A stretch of DNA of 64,000 nucleotides from positions 1 to 64,000 of the forward strand of contig NZ_JAFIRA010000017.1 in the NCBI RefSeq assembly GCF_022848905.1, in the 5' to 3' direction. The notes beneath the pieces were generated by a model. It was not told where the DNA came from, did no database searches, and worked only from the letters and a program-made list of their open reading frames with translations. Below, one piece after another: positions 25,275 through 37,224 of this stretch. This DNA comes from Thermostichus vulcanus str. 'Rupite' (GTDB lineage Bacteria; Cyanobacteriota; Cyanobacteriia; Thermostichales; Thermostichaceae). A program made the translations under genes and the position numbers. Every line of letters starts with the position of its first letter. Positions within the stretch are counted from its first letter, which is position 1.

Positions 25275-25997
25275 ATGACTGCATCTCTCATGACGGAAGA
25301 ACTGTTTCGGGCGGATGCCTATCTCACTACCTGCCAAGCTAAGGTGATCGCCCTTGTGGATACTGGGATCCAGTTGGATCGAACGGTCTTTTACCCCACA
25401 GGGGGCGGGCAGCCCGGAGATACGGGATCCCTGATCACAGCCGATGGTCGCGTCATCTCGATTGTCGATACTCAAAAGGGGGAAACAGGCATTGTCCATG
25501 TCCCAGCTGAGGGATCCCCGTCCCTGAACATTGGGGATGAAGTCACCGCTCGCATTGACTGGGAACGCCGCTATCGCCACATGCGCATGCACACGCCTCT
25601 ACACCTGCTCTGTGCGGTGGTAGAGGGTGGAGTGACGGGGGGACAAGTGGGGGAAAGCAAGAGCCGCTTGGACTTCGATATCCCTGGAGACAAACCCGAC
25701 AAGGAAACCCTGACAGCCCGCCTGAATGAACTGGTGCAGGGGAATCATGGGGTGCAGCCCCGCTGGGTGAGCGATGAAGAGCTAGCGGCCAATCCTAATT
25801 TGGTGCGCACCATGTCGGTTAAGCCGCCGACGGGACAAGGGCGGGTACGCTTGCTGGACATTGAAGGGGTAGATTTGCAACCCTGTGGCGGCACTCACGT
25901 GCGGGCAACCGGGGAAATTGGCCAGTTGCTGGTGAGCAAGATTGAAAGCAAAGGCAAACAGAATCGCCGTATTGTGGTTAGCTTGATGGATCCTTGA
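25275..25997 (+). CDS. AlaX-type alanyl-tRNA editing protein
   Basis: A 240-residue stand-alone editing domain related to the C-terminal part of AlaRS. Zinc-site motifs are present: [11 protein letters not shown] (HxxxH) and CGGTH near residue 206. The N-terminal [12 protein letters not shown] segment makes this the AlaX-M class, which hydrolyses Ser-tRNA(Ala) and/or Gly-tRNA(Ala). It follows the phn operon by 54 bases on the same strand and may be co-transcribed. Its end overlaps convergent ndhB by 20 bases. Confidence 0.88.
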   Translation: MTASLMTEELFRADAYLTTCQAKVIALVDTGIQLDRTVFYPTGGGQPGDTGSLITADGRVISIVDTQKGETGIVHVPAEGSPSLNIGDEVTARIDWERRYRHMRMHTPLHLLCAVVEGGVTGGQVGESKSRLDFDIPGDKPDKETLTARLNELVQGNHGVQPRWVSDEELAANPNLVRTMSVKPPTGQGRVRLLDIEGVDLQPCGGTHVRATGEIGQLLVSKIESKGKQNRRIVVSLMDP

Positions 25998-27543
25998 AAT
26001 CCACTACCGCCTGAAGACGGGCCGCCTCTGAAAAGGGGGCTTGCGCCGTCGGGAAGCCCAAGAACGGGCTCTCCTCCACCGCCTGGGTGGAGAGGGTAAA
26101 CAAGGGGTTGGAGAGGATCCCGGCAAAGATGGTCGCCACCAGAGTCAACACCATACCCACCCGCAGAGCTTGCATGCCTTCCTCTTGCCAGTTGGTCTCC
26201 GGGTAGTTTTGCACCGAAACCGACATCTCCTGGGGCTCTTTCACCACAATCGTTTTCACCACCCGCACGTAGTAGTAGATGGAGATCACACTGGTAACCA
26301 ACCCCACCAACACAAGGGTATAGGCTCCCGCTTGCCAACCGGCCCAGAACAGATACAGCTTGCCGAAAAAGCCCGCCAGAGGGGGGAGCCCACCCAGCGA
26401 GAGCAAACAAATGCTCAAGCACAAGGTCAGGAAGGGATCCTTCTGGTAAAGGCCGCTATACTCGTTAATCTCGTCGGTGCCGGTCTTGAGGCTGAACAGG
26501 GTAATGCACAGGAAGGCCCCCAGGTTCATGACCAAATACACCAGTAGGTAGAAGATCAAGCTGGCGTAGCCCGCCTCTGTCCCCACCACTAGCCCAATCA
26601 TGACAAAGCCCGCTTGCCCAATTGAGGAATAGGCGAGGAGCCGCTTCAGGCGGGTTTGGGTAATCGCCACCACATTCCCCAGCACCATGGTCAAGATCGC
26701 CAGCACTGAGAACACAGCGTGCCACTCTTCGGTCATGGCCGGGAACACCGTTGCCAAAAACCGTACCGCCAGCGCAAACCCTGCCGCCTTGGATCCCACC
26801 GATAGGAATGCCACTACCGGAGTTGGGGATCCCTCGTAAACATCGGGAGTCCACTGATGGAAAGGGACGGCTGCCAACTTAAAGCCGATGCCGCCGATGC
26901 AGAGCACCAAAGCAATGATCCCCGCCAAGCCTGAATCCCCCATGTGCAGCGCAATCGCCTCCAGATGGGTTTGCCCACCCGACAGGCCGTACAGCAGTGA
27001 CATGCCGTAGAGAAAAATCGCCGTGCTACTGGCCCCGATCAACAGATACTTCAGGGCGGCCTCAGAGGAGCGAGGGTCTTTTTTGGTGTAGCCGGCCATC
27101 AGATAGCTGGCGATGCCCAGAGTTTCTAAGGCAACAAACACCATAATTAAATCGGTAGCGCCGGAGAGGAACATGCCCCCCACGGTGGCGGTGAGCAACA
27201 GCACATAAAACTCGCCGGTAGCAGCCCCCGACTGGGCGATATAGCGCTCCGCCATCATCACCGTTAGCAGAGCTGTACCCACCACCAAGCTCCGGAACAA
27301 AATGCTGATCGGATCCGCGGCAAAGCTACCCAAAAAACTTTCTGGTTGTGGGTGCTGCCACTGCAAAACCAGGGTTACCCAAGCCCCGACCAAGCCCAAG
27401 ATCGAGAGAACCGGCAGGCTTTTGCGAACGGACGAGCCGCCCACCAAGTCCACCACCAGCACCAACAGTAGAGTCAGGGTGACGACCACTTCTGGCCAAA
27501 TGGCGCCAGCATTCAGATTGGCGGTTGGGGCAAAGATATCCAT
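25978..27543 (-). CDS. ndhB: NAD(P)H-quinone oxidoreductase subunit 2 (NDH-1)
   Basis: A 521-residue antiporter-like membrane subunit of the thylakoid NDH-1 complexes used in respiration, cyclic electron flow and CO2 uptake. It has about 14 hydrophobic helices with conserved stretches such as [38 protein letters not shown] and [21 protein letters not shown], and the C-terminal NdhB extension. Single gene, as in other cyanobacteria. It is convergent with the AlaX gene and overlaps it by 20 bases. Confidence 0.97.
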   Translation of the reverse strand: MDIFAPTANLNAGAIWPEVVVTLTLLLVLVVDLVGGSSVRKSLPVLSILGLVGAWVTLVLQWQHPQPESFLGSFAADPISILFRSLVVGTALLTVMMAERYIAQSGAATGEFYVLLLTATVGGMFLSGATDLIMVFVALETLGIASYLMAGYTKKDPRSSEAALKYLLIGASSTAIFLYGMSLLYGLSGGQTHLEAIALHMGDSGLAGIIALVLCIGGIGFKLAAVPFHQWTPDVYEGSPTPVVAFLSVGSKAAGFALAVRFLATVFPAMTEEWHAVFSVLAILTMVLGNVVAITQTRLKRLLAYSSIGQAGFVMIGLVVGTEAGYASLIFYLLVYLVMNLGAFLCITLFSLKTGTDEINEYSGLYQKDPFLTLCLSICLLSLGGLPPLAGFFGKLYLFWAGWQAGAYTLVLVGLVTSVISIYYYVRVVKTIVVKEPQEMSVSVQNYPETNWQEEGMQALRVGMVLTLVATIFAGILSNPLFTLSTQAVEESPFLGFPTAQAPFSEAARLQAVVDFKDPSS

Positions 27544-27664
27544 AGGGAAAAACTATGAAGAGAGATTGAAGAGAGATGACAGGTAATCTGAAGCCAGCAT
27601 ACCGCGATTTATTTCCCCCTCTCATCTCTTCTCTCGATAGTCTCGATAAGTCAGAATCAAAATC

Positions 27665-28981
27665 TCAATAGAGCTTGGCACTAGAGGTGAGCACCAATTT
27701 CAGGCGGGCATGGATCAAATCCAACTGAGCCAACCCCAGATCAATTTCTCCGTCGATGACAATACCGGTGTTGATCAGCCGATCCAACAGTTCCAACAGG
27801 GATCCCTCGCGGTGGGGTTGCCCAGGGTAGTAGTCCCCTTTGCGGGGCAGGAGTGTACCCAAATCCCCCAAATCCACATTCAAGTCGGCGGGGTCAATCT
27901 GAAACAGCTCGCAAAGGTGCAAAATCTGATCCCGCAAGGTTTGCAGGCTGGTACCGGCCCGTTCGATTTGTTCCGGGGTAAGACGCTCCGCCTCCATTTG
28001 GCGCACCACCTGCGCTTCCATGAGTTGCCGCAACAGTTCCACCAAAGTCAACACCAACGAGGCTAAACCCGCCTCCGGGCGCTCCGGAGAATGGATAAGT
28101 GGGGATCCCGCCAGCTGGTCTAGCTCCTCCGGACCAGCAGGGGCAATGGAAAGGCGAGGCAGAGGCCCTGTCGGATCTGCGGTTGGGGTTGAGATCCTTG
28201 CAGTCGAGACCCAGTGCTCGAATGGCTGAGACAGTTGCGCCAATTCCAACAGGTGCAGACGGGGATCCTGGGCGGCCTGCTGTCGTTCTTCCGGCAGGTT
28301 ATAGCCCCAACCGGCCAGAAACAAAACCGCATCCTGCAGAGCGGGTACGGCTTTGACCTGCTCCAGGGTTTGCAGGCGATCCTCCACAAACCACAGCTCG
28401 GCAGCGGGCAGTTGAGCGGCTGTGAGCAACCGTTGTAAGGTCGTGGATTTGGGGGCACGCACCTCTTTGCCCAAAATGTGGTGGCGCAGCAGTTGGATCC
28501 CTTCCCCTTGTAGAAGCTGCTGGATAAATCGCCCTTCCTTGGTGCTGAGGATCACCAAGCGCGGTTCCCCGGTAGCCCGGATCTGGCGCAACCAGGCTCC
28601 AACTCCAGGGTAAAACCGATGCAATCCCAGCCAACCAGGCAGATCTGCGTGGATCCATTCATCGCGCACCTGATCCAGCGCCTGAGCCAACTGGTCAGAA
28701 GGGATCCCGGACTGTTGCAACAACTGCTGCCGCTGAGCAGGCCAATCCTGGCGCAACTCCGCTTCTGCGATCCCCTGCTGCAACCCCCAAACCAACAAAG
28801 GCATTTCCCAGCCCGTCTCGATCAGGGGGCGTAGGCGGGCGAAGACAGAACGCAAAGGCTCCAGTTGGGACTCCTTAGCCCCCCAAATCCGTTGACAAAC
28901 CCGGCAGGCAGTGGCGAAGTATTCCGCCAACCCATCGCAAATCACCCCATCAAAATCCAAAGCCAAAAGGCGGGGGTGCAT
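27665..28981 (-). CDS. HAD hydrolase - GvpK - GvpA/J-like fusion protein
   Basis: One uninterrupted 438-residue frame with three parts. Residues 1-250 are a cyanobacterial HAD-like hydrolase: motif I DFDGVICDG (D9, D11), motif II LVILSTKEG, motif III around K172-K179, motif IV FVEDRL (E200, D201). Residues about 303-380 match gas-vesicle protein GvpK (LVLTLVELLRQLMEAQVVRQ, LTPEQIERAGTSL, DPADLNVDLGDLGTLLP). Residues about 393-438 match the GvpA/GvpJ family (LLELLDRLINTGIVIDGEID...LDLIHARLKLVL). A proline-rich linker (260-300) joins the HAD and Gvp parts. No other gvp gene is in the window. The combined function is unknown. Confidence 0.82.
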   Translation of the reverse strand: MHPRLLALDFDGVICDGLAEYFATACRVCQRIWGAKESQLEPLRSVFARLRPLIETGWEMPLLVWGLQQGIAEAELRQDWPAQRQQLLQQSGIPSDQLAQALDQVRDEWIHADLPGWLGLHRFYPGVGAWLRQIRATGEPRLVILSTKEGRFIQQLLQGEGIQLLRHHILGKEVRAPKSTTLQRLLTAAQLPAAELWFVEDRLQTLEQVKAVPALQDAVLFLAGWGYNLPEERQQAAQDPRLHLLELAQLSQPFEHWVSTARISTPTADPTGPLPRLSIAPAGPEELDQLAGSPLIHSPERPEAGLASLVLTLVELLRQLMEAQVVRQMEAERLTPEQIERAGTSLQTLRDQILHLCELFQIDPADLNVDLGDLGTLLPRKGDYYPGQPHREGSLLELLDRLINTGIVIDGEIDLGLAQLDLIHARLKLVLTSSAKLY

Positions 28982-29010
28982 GGGTGAGGATCCCTAGAGC
29001 AGTAGCTCGA

Positions 29011-29655
29011 TCAAGACTCTGAAATGGTCACGGACTTAATTTCCACCGGATCCACCGGACGATCCTGCGGCCCAGTGCGTGCAGTTGCAATGGCATCCAG
29101 CACCTCTTCCCCTTCGATTAGCTGCCCAAAAATGGTGTAGTTGGGGGGCAAGGGATAGTCAGCGTGCATGATGAAAAACTGACTGCCATTGGTGTTGGGG
29201 CCAGCATTGGCCATCGCCAGAATCCCCCGGCTGTAGGGACGCTGCACGGGCTCATCCGGAAAGCGATAGCCTGGCCCCCCGCGGCCTGTGCCAGTGGGAT
29301 CCCCACCCTGAATCATGAAACCCCGAATCACCCGATGAAAAATCACCCCATCGTAAAAATGCTCATTGGCCAAGAAGACAAAATTATTGACGGTGAGGGG
29401 AGCTTCTTGCGGAAACAGTTCCAGCGTCATCGTGCCGGCGGTGGTCTCCATGGTAGCCGTGTAGGACTTGGCCGGGTCGATCACCATCGGCGGGGGACTA
29501 TCGTAGGTTTTCACGTCTTTGCCCAATTGTTGTGCCAGGAGCAAATCGTAGGAAGAATGCGGGCGGGCCGAGACAGGGACAACACCTAACCCCAGCCAAA
29601 GCAGCACCATCAGCACAGCCATCTTCAGGAGGGTCATTCCAGGTCGCACACGCAT
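29011..29655 (-). CDS. Exported cyclophilin-type peptidyl-prolyl isomerase
   Basis: A 214-residue protein with a signal peptide (LLKMAVLMVLLWLGLGVVPVSA) and a cyclophilin domain: NNFVFLANEHFYDGVIFHRVI, FMIQGGDPTGTG, GILAMANAGPNTNGSQFFI, and YTIFGQLIEGEEVLDAI. The active-site arginine (FHRV) and the QFF segment are kept. Predicted to speed prolyl isomerisation in the periplasm or thylakoid lumen. Confidence 0.92.
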   Translation of the reverse strand: MRVRPGMTLLKMAVLMVLLWLGLGVVPVSARPHSSYDLLLAQQLGKDVKTYDSPPPMVIDPAKSYTATMETTAGTMTLELFPQEAPLTVNNFVFLANEHFYDGVIFHRVIRGFMIQGGDPTGTGRGGPGYRFPDEPVQRPYSRGILAMANAGPNTNGSQFFIMHADYPLPPNYTIFGQLIEGEEVLDAIATARTGPQDRPVDPVEIKSVTISES

Positions 29656-29789
29656 ATCTCTCGCAAGAACGCTCCGTGATTATCCTACCTCCTCTTAAGG
29701 TTTTCTGGAGGCTGACGGGATCCCGGGCAGGAATCTACTAGTGTGAGGGTAGATCTGGTTTTAACCGGATTAGTTCAGGCAATTGCTGA

Positions 29790-31082
<1,293 letters not shown>

Positions 31083-31114
31083 AAACACTTGAACTCTGGG
31101 AATGCTTGGGTGGG

Positions 31115-31819
31115 CTAGAGCAAGTACTGAGCCCATTCTTCCACCACCTCAGGGGTGCCATACCAGCGCCGCCCGCCACGCCCGGAGTGGTAACAGTCGG
31201 GCAACGTGAGGTTGGTGGCCCCCTGCAGATGGGCGGCCTCGATCGGAATGATGCCATCCCCCCACAGTTCCCCTTTCCCGGCGGTGAGTTGATAGCTGTT
31301 GTAGGCCAGCCAGGTGAGATAGCTTTCCCGCAGGGATCCCAGCCCCCATCGCTGCCCTTGAATGACTTTGCCCGCCACGCAAACGTAGTTCACCTGCGGC
31401 CAAAAAGCGCCCGGATAATGATTGTTGACAAAATCCAAATTGCGCTTCGTCCAGCGTTCTCGGCTGGTATGGGGGGATCCAAGACTGATCAAGGTAGCCA
31501 CCCGATCTCGCCCCTGCCACACCTGACCTCCATAGGGGACGGATCCCAGATAGATGCGGGCAATCCAGCCGCCTGCTGAGTGGGCCACCAAGTTGACCCG
31601 GTCAGTGCCAAACTCCTGTAGGGTCTGTTGCAGGGTGGTGTGCAAAACCTTCAGGATCGGAGTGATCGGCCTGCCCCCCAGTGTTGGCAGCCAACTGCGC
31701 ACCCGCAAGGGCACCACCCGGGTTGGAAAACCGAGTCCCTCCAGCGTTTGCCGCAAAGGCTCGTATTCCAGGGCACCCGCCAGATAACCGGGCAAAATCA
31801 CCGTTGGTAAAGGGTTCAT
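31115..31819 (-). CDS. Lipase-like alpha/beta hydrolase
   Basis: A 234-residue alpha/beta hydrolase. The oxyanion region is TVILPGYLAGALEYEPL and the nucleophile elbow is VNLVAHSAGGW (A-H-S-A-G, a Ser nucleophile with the first glycine replaced by alanine). The late ATNLTLPDCYHSGRGGRRWYG supplies a plausible catalytic His. Similar to plant and cyanobacterial lipase-like hydrolases; substrate unknown. ATG at 31819 opens the conserved core; extending to 31936 would run into the GNAT gene. Confidence 0.78.
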   Translation of the reverse strand: MNPLPTVILPGYLAGALEYEPLRQTLEGLGFPTRVVPLRVRSWLPTLGGRPITPILKVLHTTLQQTLQEFGTDRVNLVAHSAGGWIARIYLGSVPYGGQVWQGRDRVATLISLGSPHTSRERWTKRNLDFVNNHYPGAFWPQVNYVCVAGKVIQGQRWGLGSLRESYLTWLAYNSYQLTAGKGELWGDGIIPIEAAHLQGATNLTLPDCYHSGRGGRRWYGTPEVVEEWAQYLL

Positions 31820-31844
31820 GGCCAATGGGGATCCAGCCTCAACG

Positions 31845-32537
<693 letters not shown>

Positions 32538-32559
32538 CTACGGGCTCTGCGAACAATCG

Positions 32560-33279
32560 ATGGCTCTCCCCGGCACTGGTACCCTTGTCAATACTCTCGC
32601 CATTGTGGTGGGTAGCGCCATGGGTTGGGGGCTAGGTAGCCGTCTACCGGAGCGCATCGGCCAAACGGTGTTGCAAGGCCTGGGATCCCTGGTGTTAATC
32701 CTGGGGATCCAAATGGCCCTCACCCTCAGCAGTGCCGCCCAATCGGTAACGGTCTTGATTGCCCTGGTCTTGGGGGCTGTGGTGGGGGAGTGGATCAACC
32801 TCGAAGCCGCCTTCGAGCGCGTCGGGCAAGCCCTAGAAAAGCAAGTGAGCCGCTGGCTTGGCCCCAGCCCCATCACCCAAGCCTTTGTCACCACCAGCAT
32901 CCTGTTTGTGGTTGGGCCTATGACCCTACTGGGATCCATTCAAGATGGGCTAGGGGATCCCTCGTTGTTGTTGATCAAAGCAGCCCTAGATGGCATCGCC
33001 ACCCTTGCCTTCACCACCAGCCTCGGCTGGGGTACCCTGTTTTCTGCGATACCCGTGTTCTTGGTTCAGGGGGGAGTGGCTCTGTTGGCGCGGCAGTTGC
33101 AGCCCCTCTTGCGCCCAGAGATGATCGCGGCTTTGGAAGCCACCGGCGGGATCTTGATCTTGGGGATCGGCATCAACCTACTCGGCCTAACCCGTCTGCG
33201 GGTGGGGAATCTATTGCCAGCCCTGTTGATCGTGGAACTGTTGGTGGGATTCTTGCCAGTTTGGGAGCTGAACTTTTAG
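32560..33279 (+). CDS. DUF554 membrane protein
   Basis: A 239-residue integral membrane protein with about seven hydrophobic helices and conserved DUF554 segments: TGTLVNTLAIVVGSAMGWGLG, FVTTSILFVVGPMTLLGSIQDGL and LEATGGILILGIGINLLGL. The repeated glycine-rich small-residue pattern suggests a transporter-like fold, but the function of the family (E. coli YqgA and B. subtilis YdfK belong) is unknown. Confidence 0.85.
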   Translation: MALPGTGTLVNTLAIVVGSAMGWGLGSRLPERIGQTVLQGLGSLVLILGIQMALTLSSAAQSVTVLIALVLGAVVGEWINLEAAFERVGQALEKQVSRWLGPSPITQAFVTTSILFVVGPMTLLGSIQDGLGDPSLLLIKAALDGIATLAFTTSLGWGTLFSAIPVFLVQGGVALLARQLQPLLRPEMIAALEATGGILILGIGINLLGLTRLRVGNLLPALLIVELLVGFLPVWELNF

Positions 33280-33356
33280 GGGAGCGGTTGTGTCCGCCTT
33301 GGCTAGGATCCAGTTCCCTGTCCGGTCTATCGTAGAAACATCGAGTCGGATCCCGC

Positions 33357-33974
33357 ATGAGCTTGCACTGGTTGACTTGGGCCCAACAACTTCAGGCGAT
33401 TGCCCAGAACGGTCTCACCTACAGCCAAAATCCCTTTGATATCGAGCGCTACCAGAAACTGCGACAGATCGCGGCCCAGATCCTGGCCCAGCACACCGAT
33501 TTGGAAGCGGGGGCTATCTTGAAAGGGTTTGAACAAGAGCTGGGCTATGCCACGCCGAAGGTGGATGTCCGAGCTGCTGTCTTTCGGGAGGATCAAATCT
33601 TGCTGGTCAAAGAGCGCATCGATGGCTGTTGGACGCTGCCGGGGGGGTGGGCGGATGTGGGAGACTCCCCTAGCGAAGCGGTGGAACGGGAGGTGTGGGA
33701 AGAATCAGGCTACCGGGCCAAAGCGGTGAAATTACTGGCGGTTTACGACAAAAGTCGCCATGATCACCCTGCCTATCAAGACTATTCCTACAAGCTGTTT
33801 TTCCACTGTCAGCTCACCGGGGGATCCCCCAGCACCAGCTTGGAAACCGATGGAGTGGGTTTTTTCCCGGAAGACCAGCTACCTCCCCTCTCTTTGCCAC
33901 GCGTGACTCCCGCCCAGATTGCGCGCCTGTTTGAACACTACCGCCACCCGGATTGGCCCACCGATTTTGACTGA
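33357..33974 (+). CDS. Nudix hydrolase with N-terminal Nudix_N-type extension
   Basis: A 205-residue protein. Residues 1-65 form the helical N-terminal domain seen in ADP-ribose/nucleotide-sugar Nudix enzymes (WLTWAQQLQAIAQNGLTYSQ...DIERYQKLRQIA). The Nudix box is GGWADVGDSPSEAVEREVWEESG, with REVWEESG intact; the first Glu of the canonical G-x5-E is Asp here. Likely hydrolyses a nucleoside-diphosphate derivative; the exact substrate is not determined by the sequence. Confidence 0.87.
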   Translation: MSLHWLTWAQQLQAIAQNGLTYSQNPFDIERYQKLRQIAAQILAQHTDLEAGAILKGFEQELGYATPKVDVRAAVFREDQILLVKERIDGCWTLPGGWADVGDSPSEAVEREVWEESGYRAKAVKLLAVYDKSRHDHPAYQDYSYKLFFHCQLTGGSPSTSLETDGVGFFPEDQLPPLSLPRVTPAQIARLFEHYRHPDWPTDFD

Positions 33975-34055
33975 CTGCCCTGAGTTCGTCCCATCAGCTT
34001 GCTTGCATCCCCCCTTTTTGCCTTAAACCGCAAGTTGAAAAGGGGAGTCGTTACC

Positions 34056-37000
34056 ATGAAACAAAGTGCGAGATCGTGCATGGCTTCCCTCCCATTTGAG
34101 CAATTTTTTGAATATTGCCCCAGCCTACTTTGGGCGGTTGATGGCGATGGGCGAATTTTGCACATGAACAAGGCGTGGGAACGGTATCTTGGACACCCCG
34201 CCCAGGTCTTACGAGGGCAATCCCTCCTGCAGCACTTGCATCCTGAAGATCGTCCCCAAATCCAGTCAGCCTGGGAAAAACTCTGGCAGGGATCCCCTCC
34301 CTTCCAGCGGATGGGCAGCACCATCACCTTTGTTGGGCGAATACGTGCTCAAGATGGTATTTATCGTCGCCTCAGCTGGACAGCTGCCCCCTTGCCGCTA
34401 CCGGGTAGCCTACGTCACGGGCTGTGTGGCACGGCTTTTGGGCGTGTGGATCCCGTTCTCTCGCCATCCGATGCTCCTGAATTGTCATCCTTGCAATCTC
34501 TGTACGACAACTACCACCATCTCCAAGCCCTAATTGAGCAAACCAGCGTCGGTATTGGCCTCACAGACTTGAGTGGACGCCTGTTCAGCATCAACCCTGC
34601 TGCCCAGCGTATGTATGGCTACAGCCAGGAGGAGCTGCTGCAGATGCACTTCGCGGACTACACCCATCCCGAGGATTTGCAAAAAGACCAGGATCTGTTC
34701 CAACAGTTGGTGACTGGAGAAATCCCCTCCTACAGCCTGGAGAAACGCTACTTGCGCAAAGATGGCAGCCAATTTTGGGGACGCCTCACCATCAGCTTGG
34801 TTCGGGATCCTGAAGGTCAGCCTCAGTTTACCGTTTCGGTCTTGGAGGATATCTCGGAGGCTAAGCAGGTGGAAGCTGCCCTGCGCCAGAGCGAGGCAGA
34901 AAAGCAGGCGATCATCCAAGCCATTCCAGATCTCATGTTGTGGATCGATGCGGAGGGTCGTTACCTGAGCATGGTACGGCAGCCAGTTGGCTTCCCGGTG
35001 TTGGCCAATATGGATGAGATTCAGGGACAAGCTATCCCCGATATCATGCCCCCGGATCTGGCGGAACGGGAGCTGTTTTATCTGCGGGAGGCGCTGCGCA
35101 CCGGGCAACAACAGATCTACACTTACCCACTCATTTTGGGCGGGGAAGAGCGACACTTTGAAGTGCGCATGGTTCCCAGTGGCACCGAGAAAGTTTTGGC
35201 TGTGGTGCGGGAATTCACCGATCAAAAACGCGCGGAAACCGCCCTCCGGGCCAGCGAAGAACGCCTGCGAGCGATTCTGGAAAACGCCCCCAATGCCATC
35301 AATATCCTCAGCCTGGATGGGCGCGTTTTGGAATGTAATCCTGCTGCTCTCAACTTGCTGGGCTATACGCTAGAGGAGCTGCAAGCTCTTAGTTTTGCCG
35401 ACTATACCTACCCAGAAGATCAGGGGCTTTCGGAAGGGATCCTCGACGAATTGTTGGCCGGACAACGGGAGAACTACCGCTACGAAAAACGCTTTGTGCA
35501 CAAACAGGGGCATGTGGTGTGGACGCGGGTAGCCGTTTCGTTGCTGCGGGATAGCGCCAATACCCCCACCCACATCATCAGCATCATCGAAGACATCACC
35601 CAAGCGAAGCACCTGGAACAGGAACGACTGGTGGTGCTGGAATCCTTGAAAGAAAGTGAGGCCCGTTACCGCCTGCTGGCAGAAAATGCCACCGATATGA
35701 TCTCCCGTCACGGCCCCTTGGGACAGTTTTTGGATGCTTCCCCCGCCTGTTTCGCCATCCTCGGCTACCGACCGGAAGACCTGACGGGGAAAATGCTTTT
35801 CGATTTGGTCCACCCCGAAGATTTGACCCATGTCCAGGCTGCCTTTCGTCCCAACCTGGGATCAGGGGTAGACAGTGAGCCGCGGGTGATCTACCGGGTG
35901 CGTCATCAGCAGGGCCATTTCGTCTGGCTAGAAACCAGCAGTCGGCTGTTGATCGGCCCAGAGGGATCCCTGGAACGGGTAGCGGTATCGCGGGATATCA
36001 CCGAGCGCAAACAGGCGGCCCGTGAGTTAGAACGCTCTTTGGCGCTGCTGCAAGCCACGCTAGAAGCCACCACCAACAGCATTTTGGTGACAGACCTGCA
36101 GGGCCATCTACTGGTGTACAACCGCCTACTGGTACAAATGTGGGGGTTGAAGTCAGCCCACCTGAAGCCGGAGGCAGAGGTAGAACGCACCCAGCACATG
36201 GCTGAACAGGTGCAAGATCCACAAGCCTTCCTCAGCCTGATTGAAGAGTTGCTCGCTTGTCCGGAAGTCAGCCAGAGCCTGGTTTTGGAATTACTGGATC
36301 AACGCATTTTGCACCTTGTCACCAAACCTCTTTGGATTGGCGGTACCATCACTGGTCGGGTCTGGAGCTTCCAAGACATCACCAGCAGCAAAAAAATCGA
36401 ACGGATGAAAAACGAGTTCGTCTCCATGGTCAGCCATGAACTGCGCACACCCCTCACCTCCATTCGTGGTTCCCTGGGGTTGATCTTGGGTGGAGTGGGT
36501 GGCCCCCTGAACAAACAACACCAAAATCTTCTGGAGATTGCCCAAAAAAACAGCGAGCGACTCCTGGTGTTGATCAACGACATCCTGGATATCGAGAAGA
36601 TCGAAGCGGGGCGCATTAGCTTTGAGATCCGACCGCTGCCCTTAATACCGCTGCTGGAGCAAATTTTGCAGGTGAACCAATCCTATGCCGATAATTATGG
36701 GGTTCGGATGCGTCTATCGGTGGATCCCGGCTGTGCAGATTGCCAGATCCGCGCCGATAGCCAACGCCTCACCCAGGTGGTGACCAATTTGCTCTCCAAT
36801 GCCATCAAGTTTTCTCCCCCCAGAGAATCGGTGGATCTGCGGGTGAGCCAGATCCCAGGCTGGCTGCGGCTCACGGTTCAGGATCGCGGACCTGGGATCC
36901 CAAGAGCCTTTCATTCACAAATGTTTCAGCGGTTCGCTCAAGCGGATGCCTCCGATACCCGCCTACGCGGGGGAACCGGTTTGGGGCTGAGCATCAGCAA

Positions 37001-37169
37001 AGCCATTGTCGATAAGCTCGGGGGGCGCATCGATTTCATCACCTGCTCCGCAGAGGAGGGCGAAGGAGAAACCGGCACCTGTTTCTACCTAGATTTTCCC
37101 CTACTTTTGGGAGGGGATCTCTTGGCACAGACTGCCTCTGAGCAGGATTTTCCTGATAAAGGATCCTAA
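34056..37169 (+). CDS. Six-PAS sensor histidine kinase
   Basis: A 1037-residue cytoplasmic-looking kinase with no transmembrane helix. Six PAS segments can be read in order, for example FEYCPSLLWAVDGDGRILHMN, IEQTSVGIGLTDLSGRLFSIN, IQAIPDLMLWIDAEGRYLSM, LENAPNAINILSLDGRVLECN, AENATDMISRHGPLGQFLDAS and LEATTNSILVTDLQGHLLVYN, several followed by PAC motifs. The kinase core has the H-box SMVSHELRTPLTSIRG (H794), N-box LTQVVTNLLSNAIKFSP, G1 DRGPGIP and G2 GGTGLGLSIS. ATG at 34056 has AGGGGAG upstream; the frame opens at 33999. A response regulator follows 55 bases later. Confidence 0.93.
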   Translation: MKQSARSCMASLPFEQFFEYCPSLLWAVDGDGRILHMNKAWERYLGHPAQVLRGQSLLQHLHPEDRPQIQSAWEKLWQGSPPFQRMGSTITFVGRIRAQDGIYRRLSWTAAPLPLPGSLRHGLCGTAFGRVDPVLSPSDAPELSSLQSLYDNYHHLQALIEQTSVGIGLTDLSGRLFSINPAAQRMYGYSQEELLQMHFADYTHPEDLQKDQDLFQQLVTGEIPSYSLEKRYLRKDGSQFWGRLTISLVRDPEGQPQFTVSVLEDISEAKQVEAALRQSEAEKQAIIQAIPDLMLWIDAEGRYLSMVRQPVGFPVLANMDEIQGQAIPDIMPPDLAERELFYLREALRTGQQQIYTYPLILGGEERHFEVRMVPSGTEKVLAVVREFTDQKRAETALRASEERLRAILENAPNAINILSLDGRVLECNPAALNLLGYTLEELQALSFADYTYPEDQGLSEGILDELLAGQRENYRYEKRFVHKQGHVVWTRVAVSLLRDSANTPTHIISIIEDITQAKHLEQERLVVLESLKESEARYRLLAENATDMISRHGPLGQFLDASPACFAILGYRPEDLTGKMLFDLVHPEDLTHVQAAFRPNLGSGVDSEPRVIYRVRHQQGHFVWLETSSRLLIGPEGSLERVAVSRDITERKQAARELERSLALLQATLEATTNSILVTDLQGHLLVYNRLLVQMWGLKSAHLKPEAEVERTQHMAEQVQDPQAFLSLIEELLACPEVSQSLVLELLDQRILHLVTKPLWIGGTITGRVWSFQDITSSKKIERMKNEFVSMVSHELRTPLTSIRGSLGLILGGVGGPLNKQHQNLLEIAQKNSERLLVLINDILDIEKIEAGRISFEIRPLPLIPLLEQILQVNQSYADNYGVRMRLSVDPGCADCQIRADSQRLTQVVTNLLSNAIKFSPPRESVDLRVSQIPGWLRLTVQDRGPGIPRAFHSQMFQRFAQADASDTRLRGGTGLGLSISKAIVDKLGGRIDFITCSAEEGEGETGTCFYLDFPLLLGGDLLAQTASEQDFPDKGS

Positions 37170-37224
37170 GTTAGGATTATTACTTAAACACTGAAGTTTC
37201 CTGTCCCCTCTCCGCAATTTCCCC

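Noticed and set aside
27665-28981. A gas-vesicle gene cluster
   Set aside because: Only the GvpK and GvpA/J-like parts of one fusion protein are present; none of gvpC, N, F, G, V or W is found, so the cell cannot be said to make gas vesicles from this window.
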